Assembly: GCF_014203365.1 (NCBI RefSeq)
Contig: NZ_JACHIS010000001.1
Span: 496,001-560,000, forward strand
Length of the DNA: 64,000 nucleotides
Origin: Actinoalloteichus hymeniacidonis
Lineage (GTDB): Bacteria; Actinomycetota; Actinomycetes; Mycobacteriales; Pseudonocardiaceae
Direction: 5' to 3'
Shown here: one piece after another, positions 33,689 to 43,913 of the stretch
Numbering within the stretch: the stretch's first letter is position 1
Layout: each line of letters begins with the position of its first letter
Made by a program: the position numbers and the translations under genes
The notes under the pieces: generated by a model
Told to the model about the DNA's origin: nothing
Seen by the model: only the letters and a program-made list of their open reading frames with translations
Databases searched by the model: none

Positions 33689-34285
33689 GTGACGACGGTC
33701 TTGATCTGCGATGACCGGCGGAGCGTCCGGGAGGGGCTCACTCGCGTGATGTCGGCGGTCCCGGGTGTGAGCCGGATCGATTGTGTAGCCCACGGTGACG
33801 AGCTACTCGCTCGTTTCTCACGGCAGGCTGTCGATGTCGTGCTGGTGGGAACCCAGCGCGCCGTGCCAACGGGCGTGGAAGCCACCAGGCGACTCGTCTC
33901 GGCTCACCCACAGGCCAATGTCATCGTTTTCGGCGCCCCGGACGACGCGGGCAGCATTGCTGCCGCGATCGCAGGCGGAGCGCGCGGTTACCTTCGTTGG
34001 GACGCCTCCCGTCCCGAGCTGGTCGCCGCCTTGGCGCACACGCTGGCGAGCACCGCGGTGCCCGCTCCGCGTCAGCCCTCCGACCCGGGAGTCCAGCTCA
34101 CCGAGCGGGAGCTCCAGGTGCTGCGGGGCATGAGCCAGGGCAAGAGCAATGGTCAGATCGGGCGCGAGCTCTATCTGTCCGAGGACACAGTCAAGACACA
34201 CGCACGACGTCTTTTTCGCAAACTGGGTGTGCGTGACCGTGCGCAAGCGGTCGCACACGGCTTCCGCAGGGGGCTCGTCTCCTGA
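33689..34285 (+). CDS. bldM: BldM-like orphan response regulator lacking the phospho-acceptor Asp
   Basis: This 198-residue protein has a receiver-like domain (1-120) and a NarL/LuxR helix-turn-helix (about 135-195: LTERELQVLRGMSQGKSN, then LSEDTVKTHARRLFRKLGV). The C-terminal half and the synteny (whiB/whiD - bldM - ECF sigma - guaB) match Streptomyces BldM, a developmental regulator. The acidic pair Asp8-Asp9 is kept, but position 54, the phosphorylated Asp of BldM, is Gly (VVLVGTQR). It must therefore act without phosphorylation. No kinase gene is adjacent. The GTG follows AGGAAGGAG. Confidence 0.85.
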   Translation: MTTVLICDDRRSVREGLTRVMSAVPGVSRIDCVAHGDELLARFSRQAVDVVLVGTQRAVPTGVEATRRLVSAHPQANVIVFGAPDDAGSIAAAIAGGARGYLRWDASRPELVAALAHTLASTAVPAPRQPSDPGVQLTERELQVLRGMSQGKSNGQIGRELYLSEDTVKTHARRLFRKLGVRDRAQAVAHGFRRGLVS

Positions 34286-34301
34286 TCTCGCTGCACCACT
34301 A

Positions 34302-34335
34302 GCGCCGACCGGCATGCGACACCGCTGGTCGGCGC
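34302..34335 (+). terminator. Terminator after the bldM-like gene
   Basis: GCGCCGACC (34302-34310) with GGTCGGCGC (34327-34335), loop 16 nt, then CTTGT. Confidence 0.65.
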
Positions 34336-34643
34336 CTTGTGCTGCGCGGACAACGTCGACATCTCCGCTGGCTTTTCGCGGTCGAGATGTTCATGCCCGG
34401 GGCCCCCGCCGACGGCCTTTCCGTCAGTTGAGACACTGAGCCAAGCGGTTGTCCCGCCGTCGGTATGGCTGAGTCGATGTCGGTCACGACGCGTCGTTCT
34501 GGTTAGGTCAGGTGATGTGATGCCCAACTCTCGGAGGACACCAGCCTCACCGATCCGGTTGAATCGATCGGTGCGTTGAGTGACATACATCAAGCTGACC
34601 ACCGCACCCGTCCACGCCGGTAACGCCAGGGCTGTCCACTGCG
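34336..34643 (+). other. Gene-free region upstream of the sigma factor gene
   Basis: About 308 bp with moderate GC and no credible ORF on either strand. It presumably holds the promoter of the sigma factor/anti-sigma pair, but no confident -35/-10 pair was seen. Confidence 0.45.
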
Positions 34644-35216
34644 ATGACTAATTTGGGGGACGGACTGGACGCTGTCGTCGGCGAGGCCGTCGGCGGTAAT
34701 CGTCGCGCCATCGAACGGTTGTTGGCGGCCATTCGTCCTCTTGTGGTGCGGTACTGCCGCGCCAGGGTCGGTAGACAGGAACGGTCGTCGGCTTCGGCGG
34801 ACGACGTCGCCCAGGAGGTGTGTCTCGCCGTGCTCACGGCGTTGCCGGGCTACCGCGACCAGGGACGACCATTCCTGGCGTTCGTGTACGGCATCGCTTC
34901 GCACAAGGTCGCCGATGCACACCGCGCTGCAGCCCGTAACAAGTCCGAACCGGTATCCGAGGTTCCGGATTCGCCAGGAAACGAGGCGGGTCCAGAGCAA
35001 CGGGCCATGCAGGACGAGTTGTCTGGACAGATGGGAAGGCTGCTTCAGGTGCTGCCACCGAAACAGCGCGAGATCTTGCTGCTCAGGGTGGTCGTCGGAC
35101 TCTCAGCAGAGGAGACGGCGGAGGCCGTCGACTCGACGCCGGGCGCCGTCCGGGTTGCCCAGCACCGGGCTCTGACCAGACTGAGGAAGACGCTCGCCAC
35201 GGAGGAGGTGGTCTGA
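34644..35216 (+). CDS. sigD: ECF RNA polymerase sigma factor, SigD/ShbA-like
   Basis: This 190-residue ECF sigma factor has region 2 (DDVAQEVCLAVLTALPGYRD...FLAFVYGIASHKVADAHRA) and region 4 (LPPKQREILLLRVVVGLSAEETAEAVDSTPGAVRVAQHRALTRLR). It is the counterpart of mycobacterial SigD (Rv3414c) and Streptomyces ShbA by order and sequence. It is followed 1 nt after its stop by the anti-sigma gene. These sigma factors control growth-phase or housekeeping sigma expression in relatives. Confidence 0.92.
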   Translation: MTNLGDGLDAVVGEAVGGNRRAIERLLAAIRPLVVRYCRARVGRQERSSASADDVAQEVCLAVLTALPGYRDQGRPFLAFVYGIASHKVADAHRAAARNKSEPVSEVPDSPGNEAGPEQRAMQDELSGQMGRLLQVLPPKQREILLLRVVVGLSAEETAEAVDSTPGAVRVAQHRALTRLRKTLATEEVV

Positions 35217-35217
35217 A

Positions 35218-36162
35218 GTGGCCGACAGAAATGACTCTGACGAGTCCGCTAAGGGTGCGCGCGACGAGAAGAGCAGCACACCGGAGTCGTCGTCCGATTC
35301 GACCGAGCACATCGACCTCTCCGCAGTTCAGGCCGATGACGCGCTGCTCGATGCGCTCGGAGGAACCGACCCGGCCGTCGGCGCGGAGCAGTCCACGGAT
35401 CAGGAACTCAACGCGATCCTGGTCGAATGGCGGCGCGAGATCGACAGTGAGCCCTTCGGGGAACTGGTCGACATCGACACCGCTGTGGCGACCATCGCGG
35501 CGGCTCGCCCGCAGGTGCGCCGCAAGAACCGGTATCTGGTTCCGTTGGCCACCGCTGCCGCAGTGCTCGCGATCACGTTCACCGGCGTGAGCGTTGCCGC
35601 GCGGGAAGCCAGGCCGGGCGACACGCTGTGGGGCTTGTCGCAGGTCTTGTTCACCGAACATGCGAACTCGGTCGAGGCCGCGTCGAAGGTCCAGGACGAA
35701 CTGGCCGCCGCTCAGGCCGCGTTGTTCGACGGGCGGATGGAACTGGCGGATGCGGCGCTCAAGCGCGCCGGTGCCTCGCTGTCGTCGGTATCCGATGACG
35801 ACGGGCATGCCCATCTGCTGGCGACGCACGATCGGTTGCGCGAGCAGTTGGCGCCCGAGACGTCGCCGGAGGACGAGTCCCAGGGCGAGTCGACGACGGA
35901 GAGCGAACCGGACGGGGAACCGCCGGTGGTCGCCGACGACAGCACGACCGAGCAGCCCTCGCCGCCGGAGGAGACCGACGACTCCGTGACGAGCCCGCCG
36001 GAGGAGACCTCGCCGTCACCGACCGAGGAGCCGTCCTCCCCGAGTTCGCCACCGCCGTCCTCGGAACCGCCGCCGTCGAGTGATCCCACCGACAGCGCGC
36101 CGGAGACCAGCACCGGGTCTCGGACGGAGAGCATCTCGCCACCGCCATCCGGCGGCGAATGA
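35218..36162 (+). CDS. rsdA: Anti-sigma-D factor, RsdA-like membrane protein
   Basis: This 314-residue protein has a cytosolic N-terminal region containing the short sigma-D-binding helix region around ALLDALGGTD to LNAILVEWRREIDSEP (about 40-80). One membrane helix follows near 102-124, then an external helical segment (about 135-210) and a Pro/Ser/Thr/Glu-rich tail of ~100 residues. This matches RsdA (Rv3413c), which holds SigD and is released by proteolysis. The GTG at 35218 is immediately after the sigD stop, with GGAGGTGG at the end of sigD acting as SD. The tail is longer and more acidic than usual and probably reaches into the envelope. Confidence 0.88.
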   Translation: MADRNDSDESAKGARDEKSSTPESSSDSTEHIDLSAVQADDALLDALGGTDPAVGAEQSTDQELNAILVEWRREIDSEPFGELVDIDTAVATIAAARPQVRRKNRYLVPLATAAAVLAITFTGVSVAAREARPGDTLWGLSQVLFTEHANSVEAASKVQDELAAAQAALFDGRMELADAALKRAGASLSSVSDDDGHAHLLATHDRLREQLAPETSPEDESQGESTTESEPDGEPPVVADDSTTEQPSPPEETDDSVTSPPEETSPSPTEEPSSPSSPPPSSEPPPSSDPTDSAPETSTGSRTESISPPPSGGE

Positions 36163-36291
36163 GAAGACGACGAATGCTCCAGCGGCGGGCCCTGGCGAAT
36201 CGGGGCCGCCGCAGGAGTGTCGTCGCCGGTGATCGGATCGTTCGATCCCGGTCCGCTGCGGAGCCCCGGCGGGCAGGCAGGCGGGCAGCGA

Positions 36292-36672
36292 TTAGATTTC
36301 GGCCGCCCCCGTGGCGTCGGCGTACCCTCGGCAGTACTCCCAGGTCACGTAGTGATTGGGGTCCGGGTTGTACGCGGGCTCGTGCGGCCGCATGTGCCCA
36401 TCGGACAACAGCTGTCGCAGGCTGGAGCGGAGTAGCTCCCAGTCGTGGTAGTGGGGTTCGGCGCAATCCACACAGTCGACGACGATGCCGCGCAGACCCC
36501 GTTGCTCCAACAGGGCCTGGTAGACGGCGAGATCGGCGAGATCCGCCAGCAGCTCGGTCCGCTCGTCGTCGTCGAGTGCTCGGTCATCGTCGTCCGAGGG
36601 CTCGCCCAGGACACGCGCCGGGTCCTCCGGGTCGCTCGCGAACGGATCTGGGGGTAGGGCATCGTGCGGCAC
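36292..36672 (-). CDS. DUF5319 family protein
   Basis: This 126-residue acidic cytosolic protein has the conserved core GLRGIVVDCVDCAEPHYHDW and AYNPDPNHYVTWEYCRGYADA, as in the Rv3412-type family between rsdA and guaB in actinobacteria. The CxxC followed by HxH suggests a metal site. Function unknown. It starts at GTG 36672, divergent from guaB (168 bp apart), and converges on rsdA. Confidence 0.85.
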   Translation of the reverse strand: MPHDALPPDPFASDPEDPARVLGEPSDDDDRALDDDERTELLADLADLAVYQALLEQRGLRGIVVDCVDCAEPHYHDWELLRSSLRQLLSDGHMRPHEPAYNPDPNHYVTWEYCRGYADATGAAEI

Positions 36673-36711
36673 GCCCGCACGGTACCGGGCGAGACCGCAA
36701 GGTTGTCGTAG

Positions 36712-38382
<1,671 letters not shown>

Positions 38383-38416
38383 TGGCCGTGGCCGAAACGC
38401 CGTAGCAGCACTCGGC

Positions 38417-38439
38417 AACCCCGGCGACCAGCCGGGGTT
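38417..38439 (+). terminator. Terminator after guaB
   Basis: AACCCCGGC (38417-38425) with GCCGGGGTT (38431-38439), loop 5 nt, then TCGG. Confidence 0.7.
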
Positions 38440-38631
38440 TCGGCCAGCGGCGGGGCGGTAGGTCCTCTACGGGATCGCCCTATCCGGATACCGCTGGTGA
38501 GCGCTTGATCGGCTGTTCGGCGCAACCGTGTCGAGTCTCACTCGGTGCGTTCGGCGGACCCCCGGGGTCGGCGCCGTCGACCGGGCGCTTCACAATGGCT
38601 TCCTCTGCTGGAACGGCGTAGGGAGTGGGAC

Positions 38632-39762
38632 GTGCGGGATCAGGTGGAGATCGGTAGAGGACGCACAGCGATGCGTGCTTACGACCTCGACGACGTGGAG
38701 ATCGTGCCGTCTCGTCGTACGCGGTCGTCGAAGGACGTCTCATTGGGTTGGCAGATCGATGCCTACCGTTTCGATATCCCGCTGGTCACCCACCCCACGG
38801 ACGCGATCGTCTCGCCCGCCACCGCGGTGCGGATCGGTGAGCTGGGCGGGCTGGCCGTCCTGAATGCCGAGGGACTGTGGGCCCGGCACGCCGATGTCGA
38901 GGACGTCATGTTCCGGCTGGTCAACGCCGCGGACAACGATGAGGACCCCAACGCGGCCGTCCGGTTGCTCCAGGAGCTGCACGCCGCGCCGATCCGGTTG
39001 GACCTGCTGTCGCAGTCGATCAAGGAGATCCGCGACTCCGGCGCGCACGTCGCGGTGCGGGTCAGCCCGCAGCACGCCGAGGAACTCACCCCGGACCTGC
39101 TCGCCGCAGGCGTCGAGATCCTGGTGCTCCAGGGCACGATCATCTCCGCCGAGCACGTGGTCCGCGACAGCGAGCCGCTGAACCTCAAGCGCTTCATCGC
39201 CGAGCTGGATGTCCCGGTGATCGCGGGTGGCGTCGGCGACTACCGCACCGCGATGCACCTGATGCGGACCGGTGCGGCAGGCGTGATCGTCGGATTCGGC
39301 CACGCCACCAGCACCACGACGACCGATGTGCTGGGGATCGGGGTGCCGATGGCCACGGCGATCGCGGATGCCGCCTCGGCCCGCCGCGATTACCTGGATG
39401 AGACCGGCGGTCGGTACGTGCACGTGCTCGCCGACGGCGGCATGGGCACCTCCGGTGACATCGCCAAGGCGATCGCCTGCGGCGCGGACGCGGTGATGCT
39501 CGGGGAGCCGTTGGCGCTGGCCAGCGAGGCCCCCGCGCAGGGCTACTACTGGACCTCGGCCGCAGCGCACCCGTCGCTGCCCCGAAGCGAGATCTTCCCG
39601 GTTCCCAGCTCGGAGTACGACCTGGAGACGCTGCTGTTCGGCCCGTCCTCCGACCCGCTGGGCAACGTGAACCTGTTCGGCGCGCTGCGTCGTGCGATGG
39701 CCAAGACCGGCTACTCCGACCTCAAGGAATTCCAGAAGGTGGGTCTCACCGTGCGTCGGTGA
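38632..39762 (+). CDS. guaB3: GuaB3 family IMP dehydrogenase-related protein
   Basis: This 376-residue barrel protein lacks CBS domains. It has the GuaB3 signature VEIGRGRTAMRAYDLDD and SRRTRSSKDVS, then VADGG-type glycine loop [25 protein letters not shown] and the C-terminal AMAKTGYSDLKEFQKVGL. At the loop equal to the IMPDH catalytic Cys (GPGSICTT) it has GFGHATSTT, so the nucleophilic Cys is missing. Actinobacterial GuaB3 proteins show this pattern and their reaction is not settled. The GTG at 38632 follows GGGAG; a second GTG at 38644 is possible. Confidence 0.93.
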   Translation: MRDQVEIGRGRTAMRAYDLDDVEIVPSRRTRSSKDVSLGWQIDAYRFDIPLVTHPTDAIVSPATAVRIGELGGLAVLNAEGLWARHADVEDVMFRLVNAADNDEDPNAAVRLLQELHAAPIRLDLLSQSIKEIRDSGAHVAVRVSPQHAEELTPDLLAAGVEILVLQGTIISAEHVVRDSEPLNLKRFIAELDVPVIAGGVGDYRTAMHLMRTGAAGVIVGFGHATSTTTTDVLGIGVPMATAIADAASARRDYLDETGGRYVHVLADGGMGTSGDIAKAIACGADAVMLGEPLALASEAPAQGYYWTSAAAHPSLPRSEIFPVPSSEYDLETLLFGPSSDPLGNVNLFGALRRAMAKTGYSDLKEFQKVGLTVRR

Positions 39763-39782
39763 GTCGCCTTTCGATCACGTTC

Positions 39783-39840
39783 GGCCGCAGCCGGAACGGC
39801 TTGTTCTCCAGTCGGAGTCGAGCCCGTTCCGGCTGCGGCC
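39783..39840. terminator. Strong bidirectional terminator after guaB3
   Basis: Perfect 17-bp stem, GGCCGCAGCCGGAACGG (39783-39799) with CCGTTCCGGCTGCGGCC (39824-39840), loop 24 nt, then TTCGT. It also lies downstream of the convergent marR gene. Confidence 0.8.
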
Positions 39841-39928
39841 TTCGTATTGGTACGCCCGGGGAATCCGGCGGCGCTGTGCTCACGGCGGGCCGAGCAACAC
39901 CATCCAACCGTTCGGGCGGGATGAGCGT

Positions 39929-40450
39929 TTACCGCACGTCGTCGCCGAGCGATTCCAATAGTTCCCGGAGCGCCCCGGCGAGGGTCTCGCGCTGGGTGGC
40001 GCTCAGCCCGGCGAGCAGTCGTTGCTCGGTGGCGAGGTGATCGGGCAGCACTCGATCGACCAGCGTGAGCCCTTCATCGGTGAGGGCGACCTGGACACCT
40101 CGGCCGTCGGATTCACTCGGTGCCCTGGTCACCAGGCCACGGTCTTGAAGTCGGTCGAGGCGCTGGGTGATGGCGCCCGAGGTCACCATCGCCGACCGCA
40201 TCAGCTCTGCGGGGGTGAGCCGGTGCGGCGGGTTGCTGCGCCGCAGAGTGGCCAGTACATCGAATGATGCGCGGTCGAGTCCGTGGGCGGCGAAGGTCCG
40301 ACGCATATCGGCGTCGACCAGCTGTTTGACCCTGGACAGCCGCCCGATCACCGCCATCGGCGATACATCCAGGTCCGGGCGTTGCGCTGCCCACTGCTCC
40401 AACACTCGGTCGACGTGATCTGCCACGACGGCAGCGTAGCCAACCCTCAT
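39929..40450 (-). CDS. MarR-family transcriptional regulator
   Basis: This 173-residue winged-helix regulator has DRASFDVLATLRRSNPPHRLTP, then MVTSGAITQRLDRLQDRGLV (recognition helix) and the wing ESDGRGVQVALTDEG. The frame runs back to a TTG inside the operator, but the ATG at 40450 with GAGGTG upstream is the likely start. It is divergent from an EamA exporter, with two matching palindromes between the genes, so it most likely represses both until an inducer binds. Such pairs typically respond to small aromatic compounds or drugs. Confidence 0.88.
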   Translation of the reverse strand: MRVGYAAVVADHVDRVLEQWAAQRPDLDVSPMAVIGRLSRVKQLVDADMRRTFAAHGLDRASFDVLATLRRSNPPHRLTPAELMRSAMVTSGAITQRLDRLQDRGLVTRAPSESDGRGVQVALTDEGLTLVDRVLPDHLATEQRLLAGLSATQRETLAGALRELLESLGDDVR

Positions 40451-40461
40451 TGGCACCTCGG

Positions 40462-40498
40462 TTGTCTTAGCGCTAAGCAAAATGCTATTTTCGCTTAG
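40462..40498 (+). promoter_or_regulatory. Leaderless promoter of the EamA gene
   Basis: TTGTCT (40462-40467), 18-nt spacer, TATTTT (40486-40491), then the GTG at 40498, which is exactly the predicted +1. No SD is present. Confidence 0.65.
40466..40477. promoter_or_regulatory. MarR operator palindrome 1
   Basis: CTTAGCGCTAAG, a perfect 12-bp palindrome between the -35 and -10 boxes of the EamA promoter. It shares half-sites (CTTAG/CTAAG) with palindrome 2. Confidence 0.75.
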
Positions 40499-40506
40499 TG
40501 CTAAGC
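40493..40506. promoter_or_regulatory. MarR operator palindrome 2
   Basis: GCTTAG-TG-CTAAGC overlaps the start point and first codons of the EamA gene. Its centre is 28 bp from that of palindrome 1, close to the same face of the helix. Confidence 0.75.
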
Positions 40507-41514
40507 AATCGAGTCGGAGTGTTGGCGCTCACGGCGCTGGCACCGGCAATCTGGGGGAGTACCTACCTCGTCACCACCGAGCTATTACCGCCGGGACGTC
40601 CCCTGCTGGCGGCCGTCATCCGATCCCTGCCTGCCGGTCTGTTGCTGCTCGCGATCACCCGCAAGCTCCCGCAGGGCAGCTGGTGGTGGCGTTCGCTGGT
40701 ACTGGGCGGACTCAATATCGGCGCCTTCCTCGCGCTGCTGTTCATCGCCGCCTATCGGCTGCCGGGCGGGGTGGCGGCCACCGTCGGCGCGGTCCAGCCG
40801 CTGTTGGTCGCCTTCTTCGCGGCGGGCCTGCTGGGACAGCAGCTCAGCAGACGGACCCTGATCGCCGCCACGGCGGGAATCGCGGGCGTCGCCCTGCTGG
40901 TACTGCGGGCGCAGGCCCGGCTGGACGCGGTTGGCCTGCTGGCCGCCTTCGGCGGGGCGGTGGTCATGGCGGTCGGCGTCGTGCTGAGCAAACGTTGGAC
41001 CTCGACGGCGCCACTGCTGCTGGCGAGCACCGGTTGGCAGCTCATCGCGGGCGGCACCCTGCTACTGCCGGTTGCCCTGCTCGTCGAAGGACCGCCGCCG
41101 ACGACGCTGACCGGCCAGAACCTGCTCGGCTACGGCTACCTGATGCTGATCGGTGCCGCGTTGTCCTACGCACTCTGGTTCCGAGGCATTTGGCTGTTGC
41201 CCGCGACCGACGTCACCTTCCTCACCCTGCTCAGCCCGCTGGTCGCCACCGCCCTGGGCTGGGTGGTGCTCGGCGAGGAACTCACCGGTGCCCAACTGGT
41301 GGGTGCGCTCGTGGTGCTCGGTGCGCTCATCGCGGCGCAGCGGCCCAAGCCCACCGACGCGGGCAAGCCTGCGGCGACCTCCGAGCCAGGCACCGATCAA
41401 TGGGTTCCGGTCGGCGGCGCGTCCGCCAACCCGCGCCCGCGCCCGAAGTCCCACAACGTTCCGGCCCGATCTCCGGTTCCGGAACCCACCGACCCGCAGC
41501 AACCGGCGCGGTAA
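40498..41514 (+). CDS. EamA/DMT-family transporter (exporter)
   Basis: This 338-residue protein has ten membrane helices made of two EamA repeats, with typical ALTALAPAIWGSTYLVTTELLP at the start and PLVATALGWVVLGEELTGAQLVGALVVLGALI at the end of the second repeat. The last ~50 residues are a hydrophilic Pro/Arg-rich tail. Members export metabolites or drugs. The GTG at 40498 sits within operator palindrome 2; GTG 40519 (MLALTALAP) is an alternative. It is controlled by the divergent MarR gene and followed 30 bp later by a Rossmann protein in the same direction. Confidence 0.88.
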   Translation: MLSNRVGVLALTALAPAIWGSTYLVTTELLPPGRPLLAAVIRSLPAGLLLLAITRKLPQGSWWWRSLVLGGLNIGAFLALLFIAAYRLPGGVAATVGAVQPLLVAFFAAGLLGQQLSRRTLIAATAGIAGVALLVLRAQARLDAVGLLAAFGGAVVMAVGVVLSKRWTSTAPLLLASTGWQLIAGGTLLLPVALLVEGPPPTTLTGQNLLGYGYLMLIGAALSYALWFRGIWLLPATDVTFLTLLSPLVATALGWVVLGEELTGAQLVGALVVLGALIAAQRPKPTDAGKPAATSEPGTDQWVPVGGASANPRPRPKSHNVPARSPVPEPTDPQQPAR

Positions 41515-41544
41515 TCCAGCCGCATCGACGGAAAGGACCAAACA

Positions 41545-42186
41545 ATGCGCATCACCCTGTTCGGCACCACCGGAAGCGTGGGCGGCCGAGTGCTCGCCGA
41601 GGCGTTATCCAGGGGGCACGAGGTCCTAGCCGTGATCCGGGATGCTCGCCGCCGCGGCGGGCTGCCCTCGCAGGTCCGGACCCGGGTCGGCGACGTCCGG
41701 CAGGCGGCGGACGTGGCTGCGGCCAGCGCGGGCCAGGACGTCGTGATCAGCGCGACCCGACCGGTGTCCGGCCGCGAGCACGAGCTGACCGAATCCGCCG
41801 AAGCGCTGTTGGCCGGAGCCGCGCAATCCGGAGTGCGACTGATCCTCGTCGGCGGGGCGGCAGGCTTGATCGTGCCGGGCACCGACGGCGCCACCGTGGT
41901 CGAGGATCCGGATTTCCCCACCGAACTACGGGCCATCGCGCTGGCCTGCGATGACCAGCTCGCCGCCTGCCGGGCTGACCTCGGCGGCGCGGACTGGGCC
42001 TATCTGAGCCCGCCCGCCTTGCTGGAGCCGGGCGAGCGCACCGGTCGATACCGGCTCGGCGCCGACGAGCTCCTGGTGGACGCGGCAGGCGATTCACGCA
42101 TCTCGCTGGAGGACTTCGCGGTGGCATTGGTGGACGAGGCCGAACGACCGAAGCACCATCGGACCAGGTTCACCGTCGGCTACTGA
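41545..42186 (+). CDS. NAD(P)-binding Rossmann protein (NmrA/YwnB-like)
   Basis: This 213-residue atypical short-chain dehydrogenase has the nucleotide loop MRITLFGTTGSVGGRVLAEAL, then RVGDVRQAADVAAA and DVVISATRP, and LILVGGAAGL. The late ADWAYLSPPALLEPGERTG resembles NmrA-like YwnB/YhfK proteins. AAAGGA lies upstream. It is likely co-transcribed with the EamA gene and so under MarR control, suggesting a redox or quinone-type stress response. The substrate is unknown. Confidence 0.83.
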   Translation: MRITLFGTTGSVGGRVLAEALSRGHEVLAVIRDARRRGGLPSQVRTRVGDVRQAADVAAASAGQDVVISATRPVSGREHELTESAEALLAGAAQSGVRLILVGGAAGLIVPGTDGATVVEDPDFPTELRAIALACDDQLAACRADLGGADWAYLSPPALLEPGERTGRYRLGADELLVDAAGDSRISLEDFAVALVDEAERPKHHRTRFTVGY

Positions 42187-42209
42187 TCCGATCGGGCCGC
42201 GAGGCCTGA

Positions 42210-42238
42210 CTGCTGCACCGAGCGCGCCGGTGCAGCAG
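42210..42238. terminator. Terminator between convergent genes
   Basis: CTGCTGCACC (42210-42219) with GGTGCAGCAG (42229-42238), loop 9 nt. Confidence 0.65.
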
Positions 42239-42307
42239 GCCCCCGCGTGTCTTCGAACCCACCAGAACCTCGGACTGCATCGCCGAGGCGAACCAACGCG
42301 ATCGTGG

Positions 42308-43750
42308 TCAGGGCAACTCCGCCGCGAACACGGTGCGCCGCTCGACGGTGAACTCCACCAACAGTCGGTGCAGCCCATCGCGATCGGGATCATCACCCGC
42401 CGCACCCCTGGCCTCCGGCGCAGGCACGTCGCCGACCACGAGCTCCTCGACGGCCAACGCCGTACCGGCCTGGAAGGCCACCCGCAGATCGTGGGTGAAG
42501 ACCGAGGCCCGTCCCAGGATTGGCGCGTCCTCGACCTGCGCGAACGCCGCCTGCAGGTCTGCGGCGGCCGACACGACCAGTACGGGACCGAACACCGGTT
42601 CCCGCCACAGGCGCGATGTCGAGGGCACACCGGTGAGCACGGTCGGCTCCACCGTGGTGCCGGACCGATCTCCGCCAACCACGATCTCCGCGCCCGCCTC
42701 GACGGCCTCGGTGATCCGGGCGTGCACCTCGCGGGCGGCCGCCTCATCGATCAACGGTCCGACCTGAACCTCGGGATCATGCGGGTCGCCGGTGCGTAGT
42801 TTGCGCATCGCCGCCACCAGCCGGGGCAGGAACTCGGCGTACACCGATGCGTCGACCAACACCCGTTGCAGCGCCGCGACGGACTGACCCGCCTGATGGG
42901 TACCGAATTCGGCGATCCGATCGGCCGCCCGGTCCAGGTCGGCAGGCGCCGCCCAGTCCGCGCAGATCAGTGCGGTCGTGACGCCGCCGAGTTCCAGCAC
43001 GAGATGCCTGCCCGCCACGATCCGATGCGCCGAGACCTCCCGGGCGCCACTCACCGAGAGGACCGAGGCGCGCTGGTCGTCGGCGAGCGCGCGGGTCGCC
43101 TCCTCGTCCACCGGCAGCACCGAGAAGGCACCATCGACGAGGTCGACCTCGGCCAGCAGCTCGCCGAGCATCAACGCCGCCAGCGGGGTGCGCAACGGCG
43201 GCGCCACCAGCACCGGGCAGCCTGCGGCGATGGCGGCGGCGACCTGCCGTGCCGCGCTGGCCAGCGGGTACTCCGCCGACGTCATGGCCAGTACCGGGCC
43301 ACGCGGGGTTCGCCGGGCCAGTACCCCCGACGTCCAGCGGTTCGGCTCGCCCGCGCCCGCATCGACCGCGGCCGCCGCCAGCCGGAACACCGAGGCAGCA
43401 GCAGCCACCTCCACCTCGGCCCAGCGCAGCGGCTTGCCGTTCTCGGCGGTGATGATCTCCGCGAACTCCTCGGCCCGCTCGCTGATCCCCTCGGCCACCG
43501 CGTTCAACACGGCGGTGCGAGAGTGAGGCGATACGGCCGCGATCTCGCGCGTCGCGGCCACCGTGCCCTGCACCGCCCGCCAGATCTGGTCGGCGTCGGG
43601 CACGCAGATCGTCGCCACCTCCGTCTCGTCGTAGGGGTGGCGAACCTCCTGTCTGCGGTCGTTCGGCTCGGCGTTCCCCGCGATCCAGCTGGGCCTGGGT
43701 GTGGGTACGAAGGCGTCCACTGCGCCGGTAGCGCTATCGGTGATATCCAC
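42308..43750 (-). CDS. Aldehyde dehydrogenase-fold protein lacking the catalytic Cys
   Basis: This 480-residue ALDH-superfamily protein has a recognisable N-terminal half ([33 protein letters not shown]) and C-terminal half ([36 protein letters not shown]). HLVLELGG keeps the general-base Glu. However, the nucleophile motif GQxC reads [10 protein letters not shown], with Val291 for Cys, and the Asn of FNFPL is replaced (AEYPL). It cannot act as a normal aldehyde dehydrogenase. It starts at GTG 43750, divergent from guaA by 163 bp. It could be a binding or regulatory protein, or a gene in decay, although the frame is intact. Confidence 0.82.
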   Translation of the reverse strand: MDITDSATGAVDAFVPTPRPSWIAGNAEPNDRRQEVRHPYDETEVATICVPDADQIWRAVQGTVAATREIAAVSPHSRTAVLNAVAEGISERAEEFAEIITAENGKPLRWAEVEVAAAASVFRLAAAAVDAGAGEPNRWTSGVLARRTPRGPVLAMTSAEYPLASAARQVAAAIAAGCPVLVAPPLRTPLAALMLGELLAEVDLVDGAFSVLPVDEEATRALADDQRASVLSVSGAREVSAHRIVAGRHLVLELGGVTTALICADWAAPADLDRAADRIAEFGTHQAGQSVAALQRVLVDASVYAEFLPRLVAAMRKLRTGDPHDPEVQVGPLIDEAAAREVHARITEAVEAGAEIVVGGDRSGTTVEPTVLTGVPSTSRLWREPVFGPVLVVSAAADLQAAFAQVEDAPILGRASVFTHDLRVAFQAGTALAVEELVVGDVPAPEARGAAGDDPDRDGLHRLLVEFTVERRTVFAAELP

Positions 43751-43913
43751 TCCGACACCGTATGTGGGTGATCTTCAGGTGCAGGCGGATCGAGGGTCGG
43801 TGTGGTCTGAGACTCACTCTGCCGAGGGAAGCCGACACCGCTGCTCGGGCCGGCGGTCTCACCTGGGACGATGGGCGTGTCAGCCAGGACTCGTCGTGTA
43901 TGGAGGTTCGCCA

